Below, piece by piece: positions 1-6,278 of a stretch of 9,121 nucleotides of DNA. A program made the translations under genes and the position numbers. The stretch spans positions 1 to 9,121 of the forward strand of contig PTKB01000098.1 of assembly GCA_002937555.1 (NCBI GenBank), given 5' to 3'. Source of the stretch: Alphaproteobacteria bacterium MarineAlpha10_Bin2. GTDB lineage: Bacteria > Pseudomonadota > Alphaproteobacteria > UBA828. A model generated the notes under the pieces. That model saw only the letters and a list, made by a program, of their open reading frames with translations. It searched no databases and was not told the DNA's origin. The first letter of the stretch is position 1, and each line of letters starts with the position of its first letter.

Positions 1-1885
1 TATCGGCCGGCGCCGCCTCGGCTACCGCGCCCAATGCCCGCCGGACGATATCGGGCCGGTAGTAAACATCGCGGAATCGGCCGACCGAGAAAAAATCGGC
101 GGCTTTATCAGGGCCGTGATTGACATGCCAGCCGATCAGAGAATCGCCGCCCGGTGAGGCGAGATAATGGCCGGCCGGCGTCCAGGCGACCCGGCGTGCG
201 CCGTCCCTGTGCGCAAACAGCGCCAACAGTTCGGCGCCGTCCGACATGCGGTACCAGCGGATCGAGCCATCGCCGAACGCGCCGGCGGCAAGGCGGCCAT
301 CGGGTGTGATGTTGAGCGCCCAAGCCTCGCCCGGCGCCTGAAAGCTCCACATCACGTTTGCATCTATGCCGTAGCGGATCACCCGCCAGCGGGTGCCGAG
401 CAGGATGCCGCTGTCGTCCGGCAACAGGGCGTAACTCTCCGTCCGCTCGTATGGGAGGAGGGGAAGTTGGGCGCCGTTCAAGGTCGGTGCGTAGCTTCCT
501 TGCCAGTCAGCGACTGTCATTGCGGGCGTACGGGAAAGCGGCGGTGAAAATTCCTCTCCGGGCGCGGGCGGGTCGAGAATCAGAGCGCGTTGCTCAAGCT
601 CGAACATCGCACCGCCACCGGCGAAGCTGAAATATACTTGCGCGCCATCAGCCGAAAGCTTGAACGCGTTCCCCATGTCGCGGAAATCGGCGGCGCGGGT
701 GCGCCATTCGAACAGCTTGATATGATTTTCGTCGATGGCGCCGAGCGCCGGTTCCGAACTGGCGAAATAAACGCCGCCTTCACTGCGCGGCGCGAGGAAT
801 GTGACACCCTTGGCGGAAGCCGCCGCGACGTCTTGCGGCGCGCCGCGTCCGCCCTGATTCCAGCGCCGCACCGGGTGCGCGCCGTCGCGCTCGAACTCGC
901 CGCCGGCATAGAGATATGTACCGTCCGGCGACCAGGCGGTACGCCACATATCGCCGTTATCGATATCATCCATGCGCGGACAAAATTGTAGCGATAGATC
1001 CTCCGCCGACAGCACATCCACCCGCTGGCGTTCGGAATAACCCACAGCCAAGTATTTGCCGTCGGGCGAGAAGCTGGCCGATGTCGGCCATTCGCCGCCC
1101 GGCGCACGGCGCGCTCTGAGCAGGTTGAACTCGGCATTGAACAGACGGATGGCGCCGTCGAGTGAAACGGTGACGAGCCGGCCCTGGCCGTCGAACTCCA
1201 CCCAGCCCGAGCTTGGCGCCGCCACGCCCTCGGGATTGTCCTGGTCGAGATAGGGCAGGCTCGAAGCGCGGCAATTCGGGTCATCGGCGTCGTTCTCGTC
1301 ACCGCGCGGCAAGCCGTCCGGATGGCGCACTGGACGATCGGCGGCGAGCGTGAAATCGGGCGCCCGGTAGACCCGGAAGCCATGGCCGTTTTTGAGAGTG
1401 ACGGCGAGATACTGGCCGTCTGGCGAGAAGGCGAGATGGAGGCCGCGGTGCGGCAGGTCGGCGACGCGCCGGATCATTTCGCCGCTGGGGATATCGAACA
1501 GATAGAGGCTCCAATTGGGGCCTTCCCCTTCGCCGGTCCATCCCGCCGTGGCGATCATGGTGCCGTCGGGCGAGATGGCGACGCCGTAAAGCGCGCCCTC
1601 CCGCGCCGCGCCGATCGGTACCCGCAGCGTGCGGATCAGCCTGCCGTCGCCAAGCGACCACAGCCGCAAGGTCTTGTCGTAAGAGGCGGAGGCGAGAATG
1701 TTTGTGCCCGGATGGATGGCGATGCGGCCGATTTTGGCGGTGTGCATGCCGGTTTCGATGCGCAGCACCGGCGTCTCGGAAAGTCCGGCCGCTGTGTCGG
1801 CGCGCGCACTGCCCACAGTATGGAACAGAGCGATAGCGAGCGCGAAAAGCGCCGAATAGATTGCCGCACGCCAGGCTGTGATCAT
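1..1885 (-). CDS. Exported WD40-repeat beta-propeller protein, 3' end off the window (possible WD40-caspase family)
   Basis: Reading from the ATG at 1885 the frame stays open for 628 codons to the window edge, so the gene is intact as far as seen but its C-terminus is missing. Residues 1-29 form a signal peptide (hydrophobic stretch about 9-25, cleavage after ARA at 27-29), so the protein is predicted periplasmic or secreted. WD40-type blades recur: SYDKTLRLW at 68-76, and SPDG or similar turns at 105, 154, 273, 319, 411 and 528, followed by GDGSIRWY at 538-545 and a last blade ending in GWHV near 585-588. The pattern fits one or two propellers. The mature part has only two cysteines, C205 and C302, which could pair in the periplasm. 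The final visible stretch (GPDKAADFF, then RFRD and YYRPD, about 591-611) resembles, from memory, the linker after the propeller in bacterial WD40-caspase proteins, so a C14-like domain may follow outside the window; that is inference. No clear Shine-Dalgarno is seen upstream. It is transcribed divergently from the micropeptide gene. The specific function is unknown. Confidence 0.88.
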   Translation of the reverse strand, partial: MITAWRAAIYSALFALAIALFHTVGSARADTAAGLSETPVLRIETGMHTAKIGRIAIHPGTNILASASYDKTLRLWSLGDGRLIRTLRVPIGAAREGALYGVAISPDGTMIATAGWTGEGEGPNWSLYLFDIPSGEMIRRVADLPHRGLHLAFSPDGQYLAVTLKNGHGFRVYRAPDFTLAADRPVRHPDGLPRGDENDADDPNCRASSLPYLDQDNPEGVAAPSSGWVEFDGQGRLVTVSLDGAIRLFNAEFNLLRARRAPGGEWPTSASFSPDGKYLAVGYSERQRVDVLSAEDLSLQFCPRMDDIDNGDMWRTAWSPDGTYLYAGGEFERDGAHPVRRWNQGGRGAPQDVAAASAKGVTFLAPRSEGGVYFASSEPALGAIDENHIKLFEWRTRAADFRDMGNAFKLSADGAQVYFSFAGGGAMFELEQRALILDPPAPGEEFSPPLSRTPAMTVADWQGSYAPTLNGAQLPLLPYERTESYALLPDDSGILLGTRWRVIRYGIDANVMWSFQAPGEAWALNITPDGRLAAGAFGDGSIRWYRMSDGAELLALFAHRDGARRVAWTPAGHYLASPGGDSLIGWHVNHGPDKAADFFSVGRFRDVYYRPDIVRRALGAVAEAAPAD

Positions 1886-1917
1886 GACTACACTATTGTT
1901 AATCCGAATCTATTATA

Positions 1918-1927
1918 GTCAATTGAC
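1918..1927. repeat. Perfect 10-bp palindrome GTCAATTGAC, candidate operator
   Basis: The two half-sites are GTCAA and TTGAC with no spacer. The element sits directly beside the minus-strand TATAAT hexamer in the divergent spacer, so a dimeric regulator bound here could control both genes. No regulator gene is present in the window, and a 10-bp palindrome can arise by chance. Confidence 0.35.
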
Positions 1928-1946
1928 ATTCCAGGTGACTTTAACC

Positions 1947-1952
1947 GAGGAG
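1947..1952 (+). promoter_or_regulatory. Strong ribosome binding site of the micropeptide gene
   Basis: GAGGAG lies 8 bases before the ATG at 1961, close to the ideal anti-16S match and spacing. It is one of the best Shine-Dalgarno sites in the window and is the main reason for accepting such a short reading frame as a real gene. Confidence 0.6.
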
Positions 1953-1960
1953 ACATCGAG

Positions 1961-2092
1961 ATGCTGCATTGGCGAATATTGATGGCGGCGCTTGTTTTGG
2001 CCTTCGCCGTGAGTCTGGCCGCTCCGTTTGCCGGCCAAGCTTGGGCCGATCCCGACGATCCCTACACGGATGAGGATCCCGACGATCCTTGA
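1961..2092 (+). CDS. Small exported peptide precursor with a highly acidic 14-residue mature part
   Basis: This is a 43-codon gene from ATG to TGA. Residues 1-29 look like a complete Sec signal peptide: a positive residue (R5), a hydrophobic core about 6-24 and an AWA cleavage site at 27-29. The predicted mature peptide is residues 30-43, built as DPDDP, then YTDE, then DPDDP. It has eight acidic residues, no basic residue and one tyrosine, giving a net charge near -8. The GAGGAG ribosome binding site at 1947 supports translation. The gene is divergent from the exported WD40 protein and lies 21 bases upstream of, and in the same frame as, the saccharopine dehydrogenase-like gene, with which it may be co-transcribed. 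I recognise no family. Possible roles are a signal or metal (calcium)-binding peptide, or a leader peptide that couples translation to the next gene. Function is unknown and none is assigned. Confidence 0.6.
   Translation: MLHWRILMAALVLAFAVSLAAPFAGQAWADPDDPYTDEDPDDP
2048..2088 (+). repeat. 14-bp direct repeat GATCCCGACGATCC, two copies 27 bp apart
   Basis: Identical copies at 2048-2061 and 2075-2088 encode the two DPDDP units (residues 30-34 and 39-43) of the micropeptide. The offset of 27 bases is nine codons, so the repeat is in frame. Identity at the DNA level, including third positions, suggests recent duplication or constraint on the peptide. Confidence 0.7.
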
Positions 2093-2113
2093 TCCAGTTA
2101 GCGCGCTCTTGGC

Positions 2114-3319
2114 GTGAACGCGTCTAACCAGAGAATCCTCATCCTCGGCGGCGCCGGTGCGATGGGCGCCGGCATTGTGCGCGACCTGTTGTCGGCGCAG
2201 TCCGACAGCAACAATTTGTTGGTCGTCGCCGACCTGTTGCGCGACCGCGTCGACGAAATCATTGCCGAATACGATGCCGAGCGCGTGCGCGCCCTGGCGT
2301 TGGACGTGACCGATGCATGGGCGCTGGCGAAGGCGCTTCGCGACAGCGATCTCTGCATCAACGCCGTTCCCACCTTCGCCGGCCACCAGATGGCAATATT
2401 CGATGCCTGTCTCGAAGCCGGCACCGCCTATGCCGATCTCGGCGGCATGGGCGTCTACACGGTGCTGCAAAAGGCCGAGCATGAGAATTGGCGCGCCGCC
2501 GGCGCCATGGCGGTACTCGGCCTCGGCGCCGATCCCGGCATGTCGAACGTAATCTGCCGCGCCGTCGCCGAAAAGTTGGAGCGCATCGACAAGATCAATC
2601 TCTATTGGGCCTCGGAGCTTTCGGGGCCGGAAAACCCCGTCCTGGTGCCGCCCTACAATATCGAAACCGTGCTCGGCGAATACGCCAACCCGAGCAAACA
2701 GTTTCTCGATGGTGCATTGCGTGAAGTCGGGCCGCAGACCGGACATGAAACTCTGCAACTGCCTGAGCCTTGGGGCGAGACGGAGTTTATCCACTCACAG
2801 CATTCCGAGCCGCTCACGGTTCCGTTCGCCGACGGTATCCGCGACAAGGGCATCCGCGAATTTACCTGGAAACTGCATTTGCCGAAGCGCGAGCACGAAA
2901 TCTGGGTCGGGCTGGTCAAGGCCGGTTTCGGAGATTTCGAGACGCCGCTCGACGTCAAAGGGGTGAGCCTCAGGCCGTCGGAAATGCTGGACGCGGTGGT
3001 CCGGCACAACATGGAAGTACGCGCCGGCGATATACCGGAGCAGGAAAACCATGAAATCCATCTCGCCATCGGCGAAGGAACGCGGGACGGCAAGGGCCTC
3101 CGCGTCAGAGTCCATGTAACGTCAGGGGCGGACCCGCTCTATGAAGGCTATCACGACGCCGGAACATCGATGAACGCCTCGATCGCGGCGCAGCTCATGC
3201 TACGCGGCCGTTCGCGCCCCGGCGTTTGGGCGCCCGAAGAATTTTTCGACGTCGAAGATTATTTCGCCGAACTGCGCAAGCGCCGCTTCACTATCGCGGT
3301 GGAGGAAACAGCGCTCTAA
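2114..3319 (+). CDS. Saccharopine dehydrogenase-family NAD(P)-dependent oxidoreductase
   Basis: The product is 401 residues, normal for bacterial members of this family. The N-terminal Rossmann domain shows a glycine-rich loop (GGAGAMG, 12-18) and an acidic residue (D40) at the end of the second strand, which favours NAD over NADP. Family hallmarks follow: INAVPTFAGH (82-91), the ADLGG stretch (107-111) and GLGADPGMSN (136-145). The remainder fits the C-terminal saccharopine dehydrogenase domain and ends with the typical PGVWAPEE (369-376). The family includes saccharopine and carboxynorspermidine dehydrogenases and many uncharacterised enzymes acting on amino-acid-like imines. The substrate here is unknown. 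The start is GTG at 2114, the first possible start after an in-frame TAG at 2099. It lacks a clear ribosome binding site, so translation may depend on the micropeptide gene just upstream. The 3' end faces the PEP-hydrolase gene with a 3-base gap. Confidence 0.9.
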   Translation: MNASNQRILILGGAGAMGAGIVRDLLSAQSDSNNLLVVADLLRDRVDEIIAEYDAERVRALALDVTDAWALAKALRDSDLCINAVPTFAGHQMAIFDACLEAGTAYADLGGMGVYTVLQKAEHENWRAAGAMAVLGLGADPGMSNVICRAVAEKLERIDKINLYWASELSGPENPVLVPPYNIETVLGEYANPSKQFLDGALREVGPQTGHETLQLPEPWGETEFIHSQHSEPLTVPFADGIRDKGIREFTWKLHLPKREHEIWVGLVKAGFGDFETPLDVKGVSLRPSEMLDAVVRHNMEVRAGDIPEQENHEIHLAIGEGTRDGKGLRVRVHVTSGADPLYEGYHDAGTSMNASIAAQLMLRGRSRPGVWAPEEFFDVEDYFAELRKRRFTIAVEETAL

Positions 3320-3322
3320 ATT

Positions 3323-4153
3323 TCAGAACGATAGATTCTTAAACTTCCGCGTTTGCTCGGTGAGCGCGGTCTCGGTGGGCAGGCGCTCCATGCTGCTGGC
3401 GCCGTAGAAGCCGTTGACATGCTTGCAATTGCGTAAGATGTACTCGGCGTCGCCAGGCTCCGCGATGGGGCCGCCATGGCAGAGGATGATGGCGTCGCCG
3501 CGCACCGCCAGCGCGGCGGCCGCCCATTGGTCTATCAGGCTGACGCAATCGGCTAGCGATTTGGCAGTCTGTGCGCCAATCGCGCCGCTTGTGGTCAAGC
3601 CCATATGGCAGACGATAAAGTCCGCGCCCGCCGCCGCCATGGCTTCGGCGTCCTCGGCGCTGAACACGTAAGGCGTCGTCAGCATGTCGAGGGCACGGGC
3701 GGCGCGGATCATCTCCACCTCCAGGCCGTAGCCCATGCCGGTCTCTTCGAGATTGGCGCGGAACACGCCGTCGATCAGGCCGACGGTGGGGAAATTTTGC
3801 ACGCCGGCGAAGCCCATGGCTTTGAGCTCGGCAAGAAAAATCTCCATTGTGACGAAGGGATCGGTGCCGTTCACACCGGCGATCACGGGTGTGTGTTTTA
3901 CCACCGGCAGCACTTCCGCCGCCATTTCCTTGACGATGTCGTTGGCGTTGCCATAGGCGAGCAGCCCGGCCAGCGAGCCGCGCCCGGCCATGCGGTAGCG
4001 CCCGGAATTATAGATGGCGATAATATCGATGCCGCCGGCCTCTTCGCATTTTGCCGATAGCCCGGTGCCGGCGCCGCCGCCGACGATCGGCTCGCGCGCT
4101 TCGACCATGGCGTGGAATTTTTGCAACAGCGCCGCGCGCTCGAATTTGGGCAT
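3323..4153 (-). CDS. Phosphoenolpyruvate hydrolase family protein (TIM-barrel, equivalent to the Tm-1 C-terminal half)
   Basis: This 276-residue protein matches the single-domain TIM-barrel family annotated as PEP hydrolase or TIM-barrel signal-transduction protein, related to the PEP mutase/isocitrate lyase fold. Conserved stretches seen are GGGAGTGLSAK (25-35), YNSGRYRMAGRGSLAG (48-63), AGVNGTDPF (92-100), a GVQNFPTVGLIDG run (117-129), HMGLTTSGAIGAQTA (183-197), CHGGPIAEPGDAEYI (225-239) and GFYGASSMERLPTE (248-261). It is cytoplasmic, with no signal peptide. It starts 4 bases after the stop of the Tm-1-like gene, and its ribosome binding site (GGGAG, 4167-4163) lies just upstream of that stop codon, so the two are translationally coupled. 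In plant Tm-1 the same two domains are fused in one chain. The true reaction is uncertain; the PEP-hydrolase name is a family label. Confidence 0.9.
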   Translation of the reverse strand: MPKFERAALLQKFHAMVEAREPIVGGGAGTGLSAKCEEAGGIDIIAIYNSGRYRMAGRGSLAGLLAYGNANDIVKEMAAEVLPVVKHTPVIAGVNGTDPFVTMEIFLAELKAMGFAGVQNFPTVGLIDGVFRANLEETGMGYGLEVEMIRAARALDMLTTPYVFSAEDAEAMAAAGADFIVCHMGLTTSGAIGAQTAKSLADCVSLIDQWAAAALAVRGDAIILCHGGPIAEPGDAEYILRNCKHVNGFYGASSMERLPTETALTEQTRKFKNLSF

Positions 4154-4157
4154 GGTT

Positions 4158-5360
4158 CTAAGCTCCCGTTATGTCACGCCAAGCAGCGACCAGGGCGGCC
4201 GCGAATTCAGGGTCGTTGATATGCAACGGACAGCGTAGGAGTTGGCGCGTCTCGGTGACGATCAGCGTTTTTTCCAGCGCCTCGAACAATGCAGCGTTCG
4301 CCGCAGGGTCGTGAAACGGCATGTCCGGCGCATCGATCAAGGAGACGCCCTTCTCCGGAAGGAGAAAGCGCACCGGCCCGCTAAACTTGTTGAGTTTGGC
4401 GCCGATCCATTCGCCCATGGCGCGGTTTTCCTCGGGCGTGGTGCGCATCAGGCTGACTTGCGGATTGTGGATGTAGATACTGCGCTCGCGGTATTTCTCC
4501 GGGATCGTCTCGCGGGAGCCGAAATTCACCATGTCGAGCGCGCCGCACGAGCCGACGTATGGTAGCCCCGCCGACGCCAAGGCATCGAGGCGCGTTTCGC
4601 CGGCGCTAAACACGCCGCCCATCAGAAGGTCGCAAACCTCGGTGGTGGTGACGTCGATGCAGCCTTGCACGAATCCGTTCTCGGCGAGCTTTTCCATCGA
4701 TTGCCCGCCGGTGCCGGTGGCGTGAAAAACTAGGCAGTCATAGTCCGTCTCGAGCAGCGCGCGCACTTGGTCGACGCAGTCCGTGGTGACACCGAACATG
4801 GTGAGGCCGATGGCCGGTTTGTCCTCGCGCACCGCCGGCACGTTGTGGCGCATCATGCCGGCCAGGGCGTGCGCCGCATTGCCGAGAACTTCGCGAGTGA
4901 TGCTGTTCAGCCCGGCGACATCGGCTACCGAATAAACCATGGCGATATCGTTGGGCCCGACATAAGGCGCCACATCGCCCGAGGCCACGGTGGACACCAG
5001 GATTTTTGGCACGCCGAGAGGCAGGGCGCGCATACCGGTGGCGACGAGTGCGGTATTGCCGCTGCCGCCGGCGCCGATCATGCCGCCGATATCGCCGCGC
5101 GTGCGCACGAAATGTGCGAACGCATCGGCCATGGCGGTGACCGCACGGCCGCGGTCGCCGCCGACCAACACCGCGTCGGCGCCGTCGGGATGGTGCGACG
5201 CCACTTCCGCCGCCGGCACGTCCACCGCGCCGGCGTCGCCGCCCCCAGTGCCGAGATCGACGAGGCAGCTCTCGATCCCGGCGTCTTCGATCAGACCCTT
5301 GATGTAGCGCAGTTCGGCGCCTTTGGTGTCGCAGGTCCCCGCCACATAGGCCTTCGCCAT
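4158..5360 (-). CDS. Tm-1-like ATP-binding domain protein (UPF0261)
   Basis: The product is 400 residues, the usual length for the UPF0261 family. Family motifs in order: GTCDTKG (8-14), DLGTGGGDAG (35-44), GGDRGRA (67-73), the nucleotide-loop-like GAGGSGNTA (96-104), VSTVASGDVAPYVG (122-135), GLTMFGVTT (185-193), FHATGTGGQSMEKL (212-225), VTTTEVCDLLMGG (237-249) and IHNPQVSLMRTT (297-308). The start at 5360 is chosen because GGAGAGG (5373-5367) lies 6 bases upstream and MAKAYVAGTCDTKG is the expected N-terminus. A longer open frame back to 5741 would overlap the aldo/keto reductase gene and has no homologous content. In tomato, Tm-1 uses this domain to bind tobamovirus replication protein; the bacterial role is unknown. 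It forms an operon with the PEP-hydrolase gene downstream and may act with it on a small metabolite. Confidence 0.9.
   Translation of the reverse strand: MAKAYVAGTCDTKGAELRYIKGLIEDAGIESCLVDLGTGGGDAGAVDVPAAEVASHHPDGADAVLVGGDRGRAVTAMADAFAHFVRTRGDIGGMIGAGGSGNTALVATGMRALPLGVPKILVSTVASGDVAPYVGPNDIAMVYSVADVAGLNSITREVLGNAAHALAGMMRHNVPAVREDKPAIGLTMFGVTTDCVDQVRALLETDYDCLVFHATGTGGQSMEKLAENGFVQGCIDVTTTEVCDLLMGGVFSAGETRLDALASAGLPYVGSCGALDMVNFGSRETIPEKYRERSIYIHNPQVSLMRTTPEENRAMGEWIGAKLNKFSGPVRFLLPEKGVSLIDAPDMPFHDPAANAALFEALEKTLIVTETRQLLRCPLHINDPEFAAALVAAWRDITGA
4163..4167 (-). promoter_or_regulatory. Ribosome binding site inside the end of the Tm-1-like gene
   Basis: GGGAG on the minus strand lies 9 bases before the ATG at 4153 and just upstream of the TAG stop (4160-4158) of the preceding gene. 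This is the classic arrangement for translational coupling and fixes the start of the PEP-hydrolase-family gene. Confidence 0.6.
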
Positions 5361-5432
5361 GATCCGCCTCTCCGATGATTTTGTTGAGATATTGTGTAGC
5401 ATGTTTGGTGGAGACGTCACGAGGAGAGCGGG
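5361..5432. promoter_or_regulatory. Divergent intergenic region of the Tm-1-like and aldo/keto reductase genes
   Basis: This 72-bp spacer carries ribosome binding sites at both ends: GGAGAGG on the minus strand (5373-5367) and GAGGAG on the plus strand (5421-5426). Between them is an AT-rich core (about 5377-5410) in which TTGT recurs roughly 11 bases apart, one helical turn. The shared spacer suggests joint control of the Tm-1-like operon and the reductase. No confident -35/-10 pair was found by eye. Confidence 0.4.
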
Positions 5433-6278
5433 ATGGCGGAGAATCAGCGCATGGTCAGCGCACGCGGCGGGCTCAGCCTGCCGGCGCTTGGTCTCGGCAC
5501 CTGGAAGATGGGCGAAAAGCGGGGGCAAAGAAAAGCCGAAGTGGCGGCCCTCAGGCACGGCCTCGATCTTGGCCTCGGGCTGATCGATACGGCCGAGATG
5601 TACGCTTCCGGCGGCACCGAGCAGGTGGTGGGCGAAGCTATCCGCGGGCGCCGCGACGAGGTCTATCTGGTTTCCAAGGTGCTGCCCAGCAACGCCTCGC
5701 TGAAAGGCACGATCAAGGCCGCCGAGCGCAGCCTCAAGCATTTAAACTGCGATCATATCGATCTTTATCTGTTGCACTGGCCGGGCTCCCATCCGCTCGC
5801 GGAAACTCTCGAAGCCTTCGAGCGTTTGATTGAGGACGGTAAGATCGGCCGCTACGGCGTCAGTAATTTCGATGCCGGCGAGATGGAAGACGCCATGGCC
5901 GAGAGCGGTGGCGATGCAATTTGCGTAAATCAAATCCTCTATAATCCGGCGCAGTGCGCCATCGAGGCCGAGTTGCAGTCTTGGTGCGAAGCGCGGGACG
6001 TCGCGCTGATGGCCTATTCGCCGCTCGACCAGGGCGGTATTTTGCGGGACGCCGTCATTGAGCAGATCGCCGATCGTCACTACGTCACCAGTGCCACGGT
6101 GGCGGTGGCCTGGACGTTGCGCTTCCCCGGTATGATTTCGATCCCCAAAGCCACCGCGCCGGCCCATGTCGAAGCGGTCGCCGCCGCGCGTGACGTGAAT
6201 CTGACGGACGACGACCTCGCCGCCATCGACCGCGCCTTTCTCCCGCCCGAACCCGGAGCGCGGCTGGCGATCTACTGA
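5433..6278 (+). CDS. Aldo/keto reductase
   Basis: The 281-residue product has the full AKR catalytic tetrad: D52 and Y57 in DTAEMY, K82 in VSKV and H115 in LLHW. Other AKR signatures are GLGTWKMG (20-27), the GRYGVSNFD loop (139-147), NQILYNP (about 166-172) and AYSPLDQGG (about 193-201). The length and the AYSPLDQ region recall short bacterial AKRs such as the YeaE-type methylglyoxal or aldehyde reductases, but the substrate cannot be assigned. It should reduce an aldehyde or ketone with NADPH in the cytoplasm. The ATG at 5433 has GAGGAG 6 bases upstream; a second ATG at 5451 is less well placed. The gene is divergent from the Tm-1-like operon and its last 7 bases overlap the end of the convergent SDR gene, so no terminator can sit between the two. 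Confidence 0.92.
   Translation: MAENQRMVSARGGLSLPALGLGTWKMGEKRGQRKAEVAALRHGLDLGLGLIDTAEMYASGGTEQVVGEAIRGRRDEVYLVSKVLPSNASLKGTIKAAERSLKHLNCDHIDLYLLHWPGSHPLAETLEAFERLIEDGKIGRYGVSNFDAGEMEDAMAESGGDAICVNQILYNPAQCAIEAELQSWCEARDVALMAYSPLDQGGILRDAVIEQIADRHYVTSATVAVAWTLRFPGMISIPKATAPAHVEAVAAARDVNLTDDDLAAIDRAFLPPEPGARLAIY

Larger units (their letters stand above)
1886..1960. promoter_or_regulatory. Divergent intergenic region with AT-rich core and 10-bp palindrome
   Basis: This 75-bp spacer separates the WD40 gene (minus) from the micropeptide gene (plus) and must hold the promoters of both unless they are expressed from elsewhere. It is much more AT-rich than its surroundings. A perfect palindrome, GTCAATTGAC, lies at 1918-1927. 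It abuts a TATAAT hexamer on the minus strand (1917-1912), a candidate -10 box for the WD40 gene that would give a leader of about 20 bases. A TTGACA hexamer lies on the plus strand at 1923-1928, but no good -10 box follows at the usual spacing. The palindrome overlaps these elements, as an operator would. Promoter assignment is by eye only. Confidence 0.4.

Noticed and set aside
580..1661. Arginine- and serine-rich minus-strand open frames inside the WD40 gene
   Set aside because: They are out of phase with the continuous 628-codon WD40 frame, and their composition is typical of wrong-phase reading of GC-rich DNA.
2035..2044. Palindrome CCAAGCTTGG within the micropeptide gene
   Set aside because: It lies within the signal-peptide coding region, has no T-tract and no promoter nearby, and is short enough to be chance.
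1919..2794. 291-codon open frame antisense to the micropeptide and dehydrogenase genes
   Set aside because: It mirrors the codon pattern of the well-supported saccharopine dehydrogenase-like gene and shows no domain logic.
5361..5741. N-terminal extension of the Tm-1-like gene by 127 codons
   Set aside because: It overlaps the aldo/keto reductase on the opposite strand, adds no family sequence, and the start at 5360 has a good ribosome binding site and the expected N-terminal motif.
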